In this document: positions 1 to 10,364 of the stretch, one piece after another
How positions within the stretch are numbered: position 1 is the first letter of the stretch
How the letters are laid out: every line of letters starts with the position of its first letter
Source: Sthenelais limicola
Taxonomy: Eukaryota > Annelida > Polychaeta > Phyllodocida > Sigalionidae
Direction: 5' to 3'
Assembly: GCA_942159475.1 (NCBI GenBank)
Contig: OW804094.1
Location: 10,197,055-10,261,054, forward strand
DNA: 64,000 bases
Made by a program: the position numbers and the translations under genes
Notes under the pieces: generated by a model
What the model was told of the DNA's origin: nothing
Databases searched by the model: none
The model's input: only the letters and a program-made list of their open reading frames with translations

Positions 1-199
1 GCCAGTATAACCAGCTCTTCCTTCCATGGAAGGGGAAACACAGCTGCTGCACATGGAACAGAGACAGCGCTATACAATACAGCTATATATGGTCGATCAC
101 AAACGGCGATTCAGGGGGCAAAGGTTTGAAGTCAGAAGTCCCCCACTTTTCCTTCTTTTCCCTCTTCTTAAAGAAGATTGTTTTGCTCGTATTAACTAC
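1..199. mobile_element. MITE-E, right part (runs off the window)
   Basis: Matches 690-884 (CATGGAACAGAGACAG, GGCGATTCAGGGGGCAAAGG) and ends GTATTAACTAC. The left part lies outside the window. Confidence 0.75.
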
Positions 200-551
200 T
201 TTTCGGACAGACTATACCAGGGCATGATAGGATGCTGTGTGAATCAATCAAGTATCCAAGCATAACGATGAGGCATTGAAGGCAAGGTTTTAGGAATAAA
301 AATGGAAGCTTTCAATCTCCTATCCCACTCACAGTGTATAGAACTCACTGAAACCATTCTATATGATAAAGATGGAGAATATGAATGGGAAGGTAATGAA
401 AGTATGCTTTGAGTAGAGAGAAATACACCGATTAACCATCATTGATATACATATATATATCTCAATTCTCTTCTTTATTGACAGGCTTTCCCTCGATTTA
501 TGATCTTCGTTGCACAGGAAAAACCAATGCAATCTATAGTCTTTCCAATTA
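200..551. other. No gene seen
   Basis: AT-rich unique-looking DNA between two MITE-E copies. Confidence 0.6.
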
Positions 552-884
552 GTAGTTGACACAGGAAAAATGGGTTCTTTAAGAAGAGGGAAAAGTGGGG
601 TTTTTTGACTACTATTTATGTTAATATCCTGTCAACTTTTTGCCCAGCGAGCCGCTCTTTGCAATCAACCATGGGGAAACAGGGCCAGTATAACCAGCTC
701 TTCCTTCTATGTAGGCAAAACAACAGCTGCTGCACATGGAACAGAGACAGCACTATACACCACTACAGCTGTATATTTGGCCATGGTTGATCTCAAACGG
801 CGATTCAGGGGGCAAAGGTTTAAGAGCAGAAATCCCCAACTTTTCTCTCTTCTTAAAGAAGACCGTTTTCCTAGTGTCAACTAC
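552..884. mobile_element. MITE-E, full copy
   Basis: 333 bp with inverted ends of about 45 bp (GTAGTTGACACAGGAAAA / TTTTCCTAGTGTCAACTAC, each next to a CTTTAAGAAGAG or complementary block). Short overlapping ORFs here are not genes. Confidence 0.85.
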
Positions 885-954
885 ATATTGCACAGAGTAT
901 AGAAGGAGTCATGCCTCATTACAACAAGGTATTACCATTGATATTGCTAGGCGG

Positions 955-1076
955 TTAGATCCTGAGGTTATGGTCGTGAGTTTTGTCTAAGGCTCCTGGG
1001 AACCAAGCTGAGGTGAAGCCGAGGCTTGTTTCCGGGAGCCTTAGACAAAATGAAGGACCATAACCACAGGATCTAA
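955..1076. repeat. Foldback (long inverted repeat)
   Basis: Arms of about 52 bp, from TTAGATCCTGAGGTTATGG to CCATAACCACAGGATCTAA, with inner TTGTCTAAGGCTCC / GGAGCCTTAGACAA. The loop is about 15 bases. Confidence 0.8.
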
Positions 1077-1783
1077 TGGCTTTAGTCCCCTTTTGTTGGG
1101 CTGTTACTATCACTTTAGTCTGTTACTATCATGATTTTGAAGCAAATTGATCATGCCACCAACAACTTCAGTTTTTGATAACCGATGCTCTGTGTGAGAT
1201 TGATGTGCCAGATTCCTGTATACTGCACGTTTATGATTTGTCAACCTTGATTTAAAAGCCAACCTTAGAGGCTTTGCAGCATTCATTATAATCGTGTAAA
1301 ACAAGCGTAAAGCAAATAGATCTGGGTTCCCTTACTTTCACATCAAACAAACCACATTGTGTTGTGGTTGCATCAACTCAGTAGAGATCGAGGTTTAGTA
1401 CAAGTGAGTTGAAATATTATGCATAAGTAAATCATCAAACAGGGTACAAATGAAAGTCGATAATTGTTATCGAGCTGTACCTAATGTTGATATCAATAGA
1501 AATGATACAACATGAAGTATTAGTCAGGTTTAAAAGATTCTGCAGATGGGGGAGACTTTTCTTTAAAAGTCTCACAAGAAAATTACTATATACTAGACAA
1601 TGTTGTAGCTTACTCACATGAATGAATGTAAATGTAAAATTCTTTGTCAAACTTTGCTATAATTTTAATTTCAAGGGCAAAATGGAAGACCTACACTGTA
1701 GAATTTATTGCCCTGTTCCATGCACAAAAACTGGAAGAAAAGTTCAATATATACATGTATATTAAAAGGTAAGGTGAACTCAC
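1077..1783. other. Intron following the host exon (minus strand)
   Basis: Downstream of the donor at 1784. No further exon was recognised. Confidence 0.5.
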
Positions 1784-2266
1784 CTCCAGTGTCGGGGTAG
1801 TTGATGGTCAGTGTACTTTCCCGCAGCTCGATGGGTTTGCTGACACACAGGAGGCTACCTGACGGGGTCACACTAGTTGACCTTGACTCCATGCCATGAG
1901 TTGCTCGATTGAAGCCCGCGAATCCGCCCATAAGCCCGAAATCCGTTGGTGAGTTGGGTGCGGTGGCCACCGTGTCATAGGTGATCTCCGGCGGGAGGAG
2001 GGCCACATGTTCCCGGCTGCCCTTCTCACTGATGCTCCTCTGGAGGGTCGGGGTCAAGCCCCTGGATGGCGAGCCCGAGCGGGAGCCAGCTGTAGAGATC
2101 CGCACCCCAGTTGGGGAGGTTGGTCCGGAGTTAGAGCCAGTAGAGCGGTCAGCGGGAGGTGGCCGGTCACTGACGTGGATGACCGGTGGTGCGTCAGAGC
2201 TGTTAGACATCGGGCCTACCAGCGAATCCGACTCTTTACTATCTGGCATAGCCATGACTCACAACT
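1784..2266 (-). CDS. First coding exon of an unidentified Ser/Pro-rich protein (partial gene)
   Basis: This exon is bounded by a splice acceptor (TATTTGCAG, minus strand, ending at 2267) and a strong donor (GGAG followed by GTGAGT, exon end 1784). Eleven untranslated bases precede the ATG at 2255; a second in-frame ATG lies at 2249. It encodes 157 residues plus one base, so the following intron is phase 1. The peptide is rich in Ser, Pro, Thr and Gly, with SP/TP sites and RSxS patterns typical of a disordered, phosphorylatable N-terminus. A more ordered hydrophobic stretch follows near residues 80-115 (VALLPPEITYD, FGLMGGFAGF). There is no signal peptide or membrane segment. It is clearly more GC-rich than its surroundings. 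Reading through the donor adds only AT-rich intron translation. I do not recognise the family; downstream exons are off the left end of the window. A MITE-D copy lies about 75 bases upstream, in the preceding intron. Confidence 0.72.
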
Positions 2267-2341
2267 CTGCAAATATAGGAATATTGATAGGTGTTAGAGT
2301 GAAATGACCACTATAAATGAAATGATAAAGTTTGCCCCAGT

Positions 2342-2782
2342 AATAGGGGAGTTGCATGTCTCACTGCGCATGTCTATTGCAGTGCATGCTGGGATAGATT
2401 CTGTTGCAATCTGACAAACAAATATTTAGCAACATTTTGTCGAAAATTGCAAGAATGTTTTCACCAATACCAGAGGTTGTATAGATGATCTATGAAAAGC
2501 AAATGCATGATGGGAGAGATGGAGGCTTGTGTTATGGAAACATTTAGACCTGGTTTGGTCAGAACGCCCCTCGAACGCCCCTCGAATTGTCCACCAGGCA
2601 ACAGACCACTCAGACAATCCAAAACCTCAGGTATTAATGCTATAGTAACACATGGACATTGACATTAGAGCATTGATAAATAGTCCATGCTGAAAATGGC
2701 ATGTTTTCTATAGATTTTACCATTAGTCCCATAATTCCATGCGAATCAAGATTCAAAATGGCGGCTATGCCAATCCCCTATT
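2342..2782. mobile_element. MITE-D, full copy upstream of the host exon
   Basis: Ends AATAGGGGAGTTGCATG and CCAATCCCCTATT. Contains the family marker ACTGCGCATGTCTATTGCAG. Lies about 75 bp upstream of the exon acceptor. Confidence 0.8.
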
Positions 2783-3363
2783 GATGAATGATATAGAATG
2801 CAGTAACGCCCCTATAAGGCCCCCTGCCTGCCTTAATTTGACAAATCGACATGGCCTTGTTTTTGAGAATCGACAATCAACATTGGCTTTTTTTCATACA
2901 TACTTTTTTTCAAAGACTTTTTCTCAGTCATATATCTTCATCATACAGATATCCTGATATATCACCAATATATATATTTTTGACATCTATAATTATATGT
3001 TAGTCGTATTCACATAATTGGACAATTGAATGGGCCTGCCTGGGGGTATTTGTGCCCCACTGCAGGATAAGTAAAAGATTGACTGAACTCTAATTCTTTT
3101 CTGGAAAAGATGCTTTATGGTCCATGACATGAAGCTATTTACAATTACTTTGTGGGACAATTCTGTAAGTGCAAAAGAGTAAATCAATTATAAGTAATTA
3201 AATTAATTAAAACAATTGTCAAATAAAACCCTCATACAATTTAAAATCCAGTTCACGCCTCATATGTTTGTTTAATGTACCTTATGCATGTAGCTATAAT
3301 GAATGTATAGTCTTCATTGGAAGATGTGATCCGTTTCAGTATAATGAATCACAAGTCGCAAAA

Positions 3364-3998
3364 GAGTGATATTAACTCCCTGGCACAAAGAGAGGATTCG
3401 TAAGAGTCTTTTTGGCAAAATCCTAAGTTTCTGGAACTCACTTCCTAGAGAAGTAAAGGTGAATAACGATCTTACCTTTTTTAAAAATCAAATAAAGAAC
3501 ATATGTAAAAATGCCTTCTCAAACACCCAAAATGTATGGGAGATTCCAAATCCTGATGGCTTGATATGAATGTCTACAAATGTGCCCAAAACTGTTTGAA
3601 TTATTAGTACGTTGTTGAAGGTTTATGCCTGTATGAAATCGCCCTTTCAGTCCTGATGACTAATATCAGATTATTACTTGAAACTTATTTTGCTCCTTTG
3701 TATTTTGATTGATATTGAGGGTGAAACGATGCTCCTAGGAATGTTGTTAAAGGATGCTGCCCTAGGTGATGGTTTTTATTTTTATTTTTTTTCTCGATCT
3801 TCTATCTCTTTTGTATAACTTAGTTTTTTTCGTATGATAATTTATGCCTAATCGGCTCTACTTGTTAACCTGTCGCTGTGCCGACTGAATAATTTTTGTA
3901 ACATTTTTCTAAAAATCAGCTCAAAATGAGAATAGTGTACATACTACATAATTTTTGCTTTTGCTGAATAAACATCTTAAAACAAAACAAACAAAAAT
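3364..3998 (+). mobile_element. LINE 3'-end fragment nested in MITE-B
   Basis: A 5'-truncated LINE tail: the last 60-odd codons of a reverse transcriptase ORF, an untranslated region of about 430 bases, and an A-rich end (TTAAAACAAAACAAACAAAA). It interrupts MITE-B between its GTCGCAAAA and ATAGATTTTGAG segments. Its relation to the NADAR LINE at 8345-12400, which lacks this region, cannot be tested here. Confidence 0.75.
3366..3569 (+). pseudogene. C-terminal tail of a LINE reverse transcriptase
   Basis: The 67 codons contain FGKILSFWNSLPREVKVNND followed by LTFFKNQIKN. The WNSLPREV pattern is a hallmark of the extreme C-terminus of CR1, L2 and Jockey-like reverse transcriptase ORFs. Only the tail is present, and the apparent start codon is not a real start. 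It is expected for a 5'-truncated copy and is not functional. Confidence 0.8.
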
Positions 3999-4402
3999 AT
4001 AGATTTTGAGATATCACCATATTTGAAAAGAGATCAAGCTGATTCCAATGAATGTAAACATTAAGATCATCTAATAAGTACTTTTATCTTTTTAGTTAGA
4101 TATTTTTATTTTTCAAAAAAGTTTGTAATATTTCTGGGTGGATAATTACCAGTAAAGTAGCTGAATATACTCAATGGGATGATCCAAGAAACACACTGAT
4201 ATAATTAATAAACAGTCTTGAGATTTGGTAGATGTATTTATACAACCACAAGGACTAGACACTCCAAAAATGAAAATATTCCAACAAAGAGATCTTGTAA
4301 GTAAACGACTTTCACCAATTTTGCGACTTGTGACTCATTTTCCTGAAACACATCACAGATGATAATCATCACTTAATTATAAGTAAACAACACATGCAAT
4401 TA

Positions 4403-4675
4403 ATAAAGAGAATGGAACGAGTTGCCAGTAATCGATTACGACGGCAAGTTCCATTCTATATTTATTATATGTACATAAAATGTTATCAAATATCATCAGA
4501 TATCACTGAAAAAGTATGAAACAAGTATCAGAGACAGTCCAAGCACCCCAACTCTGTCTATGCCTATTGTTGACGTGCTTCAAGGCCCAGGCGCTTGTCT
4601 AGTTGTTAATTTCATAGTTTGCCCATGAAATTAACAACTTAAACAAGGGCCTTATTAAATTATTGGGGCGAAGAA
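4403..4675. mobile_element. HP-1 element, short-hairpin copy
   Basis: Begins with a hairpin whose arms are AGAATGGAACGAGTTGCC and GGCAAGTTCCATTCT, then TTTATTATATG. A second inverted repeat (TTGTTAATTTCAT / ATGAAATTAACAA) lies at 4588-4652. Same layout as 57495-57925. Confidence 0.65.
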
Positions 4676-4768
4676 ATGGTTTAGTCCAAGATTAGGTCTG
4701 AATCAGTCCATTCAGTCCCAAACATTAGCCTTTCGAAGTAAGGTGAATGGAGGACAGACCAAATTAAT

Positions 4769-4880
4769 ACCCTATACCCTGACAGTACTTCTATTTACCC
4801 TATTCCCTGACAGTACTTCTATTTACCCTATACCCTGACAGTACTTCTATTTACCCTATTCCCTGATAGTCCTTCTATTT
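4769..4880. repeat. 28-bp tandem repeat, about four copies
   Basis: Unit ACCCTATTCCCTGACAGTAC plus TTCTATTT. Confidence 0.85.
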
Positions 4881-5024
4881 ATCAACATTAACATGGCTGG
4901 AATCTCATCCTATCAAATGGGATGATATGCCAAAGTCCATTTTTTCGGCTTAAGACTAAGTTTTTTTATGACACATCATATATGCTTATGTTATTTGGGG
5001 AACCATTAGTAGGCTGCAATACAT

Positions 5025-5310
5025 AGAGAGAATGGAACGAGGGGCTAGTAATTGAATATTTATTGGATGCGATTGCGTAGCAATTGAGTCCAATAAATAT
5101 TCAATTACTAGTACCCAGTTCCATTCACTATTCATTATATGCCCCTAGCATAGACAAATATTGATATATAAACCTTGTTTTTGGTTTCATCATAAATCAT
5201 CTAAATGCTAAAAGAAAACCCAATTCGAATTTTTATCGTAAATGTATGATACAAATATTTTTATTGCACCCCACTTATCGCACCTCTCAAACGGAATACA
5301 AATATAATAA
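5025..5310. mobile_element. HP-1 element, full hairpin
   Basis: A stem of about 50 bp from GAATGGAACGAGGGGCTAG to CAGTTCCATTC, apex TTGCGTAGCAA. A core follows, running from CATTATATGCCCC to a right end with TTATCGCACCTCTCAAACGG and ATATAATA. Confidence 0.7.
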
Positions 5311-5540
5311 AATCAATTAACGGTATGTGTACCACTTTCCTACAGATCAGCCGTATATTCAACCCCCGGTGCCTAATGGTGTAAATATGTTATGTGGAGG
5401 GGCATGTATGTATTAGCCCATAATCTAGTTATTTATGCGTTAATGCAGATGGCTGGGGGTTAGGATATAATAATGTATAATATCTAGCCACTAACTACGT
5501 ATTTTCCAGCTAGTATATAGGTGCAAATAGTATGATACAG

Positions 5541-5782
5541 GAGAGAGAGAGAGAGAGAGAGAGAGAGACGGACACACACAGAAGAAAGAGAGAGAGAGAG
5601 AGGGAGAGAGAGGGAGAGGGAGAGAGAGAGGGGGTAGAGAGAGAGGGGGGAGAGACAGAGGGAGAGAGAGGGAGAGAGAGAGGGGGGGGAGAGAGAGTGG
5701 GAGAGAGGGAGAGAGAGAGGGGGGGGAGAGAGTGGGAGAGAGGGGGGAGAGAGAGAGGGGGGGAGAGAGAGAGTGGGAGAGA

Positions 5783-5826
<44 letters not shown>
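5541..5826. repeat. (GA)n microsatellite
   Basis: About 285 bases of near-continuous purine (GA, GGGA). It yields Ser/Leu or Arg/Glu shadow ORFs in every frame. Confidence 0.97.
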
Positions 5827-5831
<5 letters not shown>

Positions 5832-6094
5832 AAGAATGAAGAAGACAGAGAAAAGGAGAGATGCAAAACGAAATAACCGCACGAAGTAGTATTTCACCTG
5901 ACAATTCTGGCCATGAACTGAGGTTCTCCTTTCTCACCCCAGCGCGCACTTTCTACGAGTGGTGTTGACAGATTGTGACAGATACAAATAGGTTAACACC
6001 TCTTCCCCCTATAACCATTGCTGGCGCCAACTGTAATTACTAAACAACAGTTACCCAGAATCACAAAACCAGAACCACTAAAGCTGTTTTATAT

Positions 6095-6328
6095 GGGTCA
6101 GATTTCCAGAAAATTTGCAATTCAACTTCCTCAATCTTCTTAAATAACCCAAATTTCTGACGAAAATAAAGTTCAAAACACAGTTCAACCTAACCAAACA
6201 GATTGCCAGAATCAATGCAATGCCGAATATACTCGAATTTACCTAGTATTGGCCAAATTACAGCCTAATTTAGCAGAATTACTAAATCTGTAGAACTGCC
6301 AATTGTACGTTTTCTGAAAATCTGACCC
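6095..6328. mobile_element. MITE-A, full copy
   Basis: This is a typical member: about 230 bp, inverted ends GGGTCAGATTTTCAGAAAAT of 28 bp or more, no coding capacity, and target duplication ATAT. Antisense reading of the family makes a recurring shadow peptide (CTFSENLTH). Confidence 0.9.
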
Positions 6329-6574
6329 ATATAAATTGCAAGGATATCAACTTGAGAACATCTGAAAAACAATTTTTAAATTTAGGAAATTTCTCCCAGA
6401 AACCTTCAATTTTAAGCTCGAAAATGTTTTAAAAATGTTGGAAATTTCGCCCAGAATCTAATCTCATAGGCGTGTGACGATCGTAAATGTCGCATCTCTG
6501 AGACAGGTGTAATGTATCCTTGCATTTATACCTCATCACTGGAGTGGTGAGATTCCTATCTGACCACTTAAACA

Positions 6575-6845
6575 TATTAGTTTAAACGTATTAATATTCG
6601 CGCAGTATTTATTTCCGCTATTTTAGCGCACGGACCGCGAAAATAAATCCTGTGCGAAAGGTATAATGGGATTGTATTGTTTGACTTACTGTATAAACAT
6701 CCTAAATAAAATAATTAAAAAAATTATTGCATAAACAAGGTGTGAGGCTAACTTGCTGCGCGAATTTAAAACCGCGCGATAAGGTATCAAAGTACTTCGT
6801 GCGCGAAAATTCATCCGCGTGAAAATAAATAAATTTACATTACTT
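6575..6845. mobile_element. CG-rich MITE-like element
   Basis: Blocks such as ATTCGCGCAGTATTTATTTC, GACCGCGAAAATAAATCC and CGCGTGAAAATAAATAAA lie in inverted arrangement, with much more CpG than the surroundings. Similar CGCGAAAATAAAT elements are known to me from several marine invertebrates. Confidence 0.5.
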
Positions 6846-7328
6846 TAAGATGCAATATCCTATCATTTAATCTTATGACGTCAAGAGCAAAGTTTTAAGT
6901 GCTAAATGAGGTTACTTGCTTGGGCGTGAAATTGGTATAGGCGATAGCCAGCGTTCATAATCAGGGTTGGAATGCTAATAGAATTGTTTGTCCACCAGTA
7001 AAACAGCAAAAATCGCCATAGTAATTGTCGCTAAAGTAAAGATGTTTATTGCGAAAGCATCAGGGCATGTCGATTTCAAACGATGTTTTCCATTTCAACA
7101 TTTTCACACATCGGTATCTTTAAATGGCAGATGGAATTGATAAATAATTGTTATTGTGACGAAAAGAGAGAATAATGAATAAATAAGATAAATAGAAACA
7201 AAATAAGATAAAATAAAAGTAGATTAGGAGGCACAAGTACGACAAGTTCTATTCAATTTGGTGCATAATATTTGGCAAGACATTAGTAAGGATCATAATC
7301 AGAATCGGTATGCATAACATTGCAACTA

Positions 7329-7533
7329 CAGTCTAGGTCCAAAGATGGGAGAGTCCCTTCAAACGAAGGGAAAGCCTCTCGCCTCAAACCGTAAAGTGCC
7401 ATTATAATTCCATTAAGACCGCAAAATGTCATTATATTCCCATTAGAACGCCGAGTCATAGGCGAGGAGACCGATTAGCGAAGTAGGCTGACATACCATT
7501 CTTATCTGATCTGAGGGTTTGGACCTAGAGTGA
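7329..7533. mobile_element. MITE-C, full copy
   Basis: About 205 bp. Ends carry CAGTCTAGGTCCAAA and its complement; the interior repeats a unit with CATTATAATNCCATTA. Confidence 0.75.
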
Positions 7534-7948
7534 ACTATAATTTGTCCTTATTATGAATTCCTCTTTGTAAAACCATTGTAGGCTTCGCCACTAAGTGATT
7601 TGTAATACAGAATTCTTAGTATTGATTATGAAAAAATTCCCCCTTCACCCACCCACACACACACGGTGACCAATATATATATCATATAATATTAAACTTT
7701 TTTTAACGTATTTATTCTGCTAAATTATATTACAACATAGGTCGCTATTCTCAATGAAGACGGATAATTAATGCAACAATATTACGCCAGAACATTATAT
7801 AAAAGTAGTACTTATTCACAATTACGATAAAAGAAGACAAATATTATGACAATATTATAGAGTCATTCTGTATGAACGTTCTGTCATTAAGCCAAGCTAC
7901 TAATTGACGTGCGACAAAGTATAGTAATAGTTTCCTGACAAACAATAT

Positions 7949-8175
7949 GGGTCTGATTTTCAGAAAATGCACAATCTACACATCTCTCAAATACTGCTAA
8001 ATGAGAGTGAAAAGTGATAAATTCTAGGTATATCCGAGTGTATTCTGTATTGTATTAATTCAATAAATCTGTTTTGTTATGTTAAATTGTATTTTGAACC
8101 TGATTTTTGTCTTAAATTTGGGTTACTTGAGAAAATTGGTGAAGGCCAATTGTACATTTTCTGAAAATCTGACCC
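7949..8175. mobile_element. MITE-A, full copy
   Basis: Both ends are present; flanks ATAT and ATGT differ by one base. Confidence 0.88.
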
Positions 8176-8244
8176 ATGTACAAAATAAGGGAGAAACTGA
8201 CACCGTTACCTGCCAATGGTAACTAGAGATGGCAGGTATTTCAT

Positions 8245-8344
8245 GGGTCAGATTTTCAGCAAATGTACAATTCGCGTTCACCAATCCTCTCAAATATTCC
8301 ACATTTGAGGCAAAAATCAGGTTCAAAATACAGTTCAACATAAC
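8245..8344. mobile_element. MITE-A left half, fused to the NADAR LINE
   Basis: The left end is intact and the copy stops after CAGTTCAACATAAC, where the LINE ORF2 sequence begins. The other half was not found next to the LINE. Confidence 0.85.
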
Positions 8345-9669
8345 TTATTATAGACTATTCGGGCATCTGAGTTCTCACTACCAATACCTCCAAAGAAATT
8401 ATTGGCTAGATTAGCAGCATCGATTCCAAAAAGTTTGATACCGGTGCTATCCCTTATAAATGACAATCTGGGAGAGGGAGGCTTATTAGTGTAGACCCTT
8501 TGTAAAATAGACCAAAACCTCTTTGGATTATTCCTGTTTTCCTCTAACTGTCGTGTAAGAAAAGCTTTTTTTTCATTCAAAGTTTTGGATTTTGTTAGTT
8601 TCTTAAGCCGTTTCGCATCCTCCCAAAGTGCCATATTATCAGAGTATCTCCTAGCCTTCCTGAAAGCCTTGTTCTTCCTTTTAATCAACAATTTCAATTC
8701 ATGTGAACAACCAGGTTTATTAATTTTCCTGTTTTTCGGTGGTCTCAATGGGGCTAGATGATCCAATACCTGAATATAGTCGTCATGTAAGGATGACCAC
8801 ATATCTGAACTTGTTAGACCCTCTTGGTCATCAACACGTCTATCCGCTTTATTATTCAAAGCAGTTTTCAACATAGGTGTAGTCAGTCTATTTGTATTTC
8901 TATAAGGTGAGGAACCATGATCTTCTAAAAGACTCCCCTTTTTTAGAGTACAATAAACAGGTTGATGATCGCTCAGATACACATCGAGTATGCCATACTT
9001 ATCCAAGAATCGACAGTTAGTAAATATTACGTCAATTAACGTGGAGGTATTTGCATTCACTCTCGTAGGGACAGAGATGATTTGTGTTAGACCATGTAGA
9101 TTACCTATATTAATAAGACGCTTGACATGAGTATCATGTTTTTTCATCATATCAATATTGATATCACCAGCAAGAATTATTTCCAATTTTAACTTAGCAG
9201 CTTTATCGAGCAGATTACATATATAATCTGTAAACACAGCAAGGTTACCCCTAGGCTGACGATAAACAGTAATGAATAAAATTGGTTTCCTCTTCCCTGC
9301 CTTGATCTTTACAGTCAATACCTCATAGTCTATGTTATTTGCACATAGGTCCACCAATTCCTCACAGATATAGGTACTCCTAAAATAAATCATTATCCCC
9401 CCACCTCTCCGATCGCCATAACGATCTTGTCTGCTGGAGGCATAATTATTTAATTTCAGCAGCATAGGAGGGGTGTTATTGTTTGTCCACGTTTCTGTAA
9501 TACTAACTATATCATACAAACCATTCAACAGTTCCATTTGTAGGTTACTAATTTTAAACAACAAACTTCCAATATTAACATGCACATATTTTAGACCTTT
9601 GCTCACACTCACTTCAGTATTTTTATCTACCATGATTAACTGAGTGAACAAAACGTTTACACGTCTCAT
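8335..9669 (-). pseudogene. LINE ORF2 remnant: AP-type endonuclease and linker, reverse transcriptase missing
   Basis: This 444-residue ORF has the exonuclease-endonuclease-phosphatase fold motifs in order: VNIGSL (Asn32), SITETW (catalytic Glu59), GGGIMIYFR (89-97), TVYRQP (134-139), GDIN (Asp169, Asn171), LIDVIFTN (Asp213) and LSDHQPVY (Asp234, His235). In a complete LINE this domain nicks target DNA to prime reverse transcription. Residues 300-440 are the basic linker (KRKNKAFRKARR, FWSILQRVYTNK) that normally leads into the reverse transcriptase. The last few codons are MITE-A sequence, so the natural protein of about 900 residues is cut in half. Initiation could be at Met1 or Met13. The endonuclease residues look intact. 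Confidence 0.88.
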
Positions 9670-10364
9670 GTGCTAAAAACAAGTATAAGTAAAAACATCG
9701 ATGGGCATAAGCCCGCAAAATGTGTGACAGGATCAACTCGCGGTATGCGTTACCGACAAGTGACAGCCACTCTCGCCATTCATGCCAGGTACACCGGCTG
9801 TAGTGGTTGTCGGCGACAGCAAAACACATGAAATACATTATGGCAAGTTGCGAAAAAACAAACACAGGCAACATATGGCTAGTACATTATACAGACACCC
9901 TTTCAAGAAAAATAAACCGAGCATAAATAAGATATAAGCGAAAAACCTACTTCAAATTTGTGAATCTCTCCGGAATCCTACCGCGATCCGCCATGACAGT
10001 TCGCAGTCACGCGGTCAGGAGATGTCGTAAAACAAACATCAGAATTGGGAAATGATATCTTTAAGCAAACAAAAAATAACAATTTTGAAAATGGCCTGAA
10101 AGAGCTTACGAGTGTACAAGATAGATTTATATCATTTTAAGACCAATTATAACTGATCGATATATCGTATTCGTTTACGACACTCCAAGTATCGGTCATC
10201 ACAGTGCACGTGTACCGGAACCAGTATGGCGTCAGACATGTTTTTGGTGAACAGCTGTTCGAGAATCTTACCATCTAAGTCGCACACAAAAGGAGCAAAG
10301 TACAATAAAGGACACATATATGCAATAATATGGTAAGTGAAATAGTTGTGGACACTAATACCTA
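9670..10364 (-). other. LINE inter-ORF region
   Basis: This stretch of about 700 bases separates ORF1 from ORF2 of the NADAR LINE. No conserved ORF or repeat copy was recognised in it. It is longer than the usual inter-ORF spacing, so it may include a deletion scar or a small insertion. Confidence 0.4.

Larger units (their letters stand above)
3326..4356. mobile_element. MITE-B, interrupted by a LINE tail
   Basis: Left end GTGATCCGTTTCAG and right end CCTGAAACACATCAC are both present, with an exact 4-bp target duplication AGAT (3322-3325, 4357-4360). Without the 635-bp LINE insert the element would be about 395 bp. Confidence 0.85.

Noticed and set aside
1981..2307. Plus-strand ORFs of 108 and 96 codons
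   Set aside because: Antisense shadows of the GC-rich host exon on the minus strand.
4769..4880. CRISPR-like array
   Set aside because: The units are directly adjacent with no unique spacers, and the DNA is clearly eukaryotic.
5484..5949. Ser/Leu-rich minus ORFs and an Arg/Glu-rich plus ORF
   Set aside because: They are translations of the (GA)n tract.
8123..8341. 72-codon minus ORF bridging two MITE-A copies
   Set aside because: The peptide is encoded by two inverted MITE ends; not a gene.
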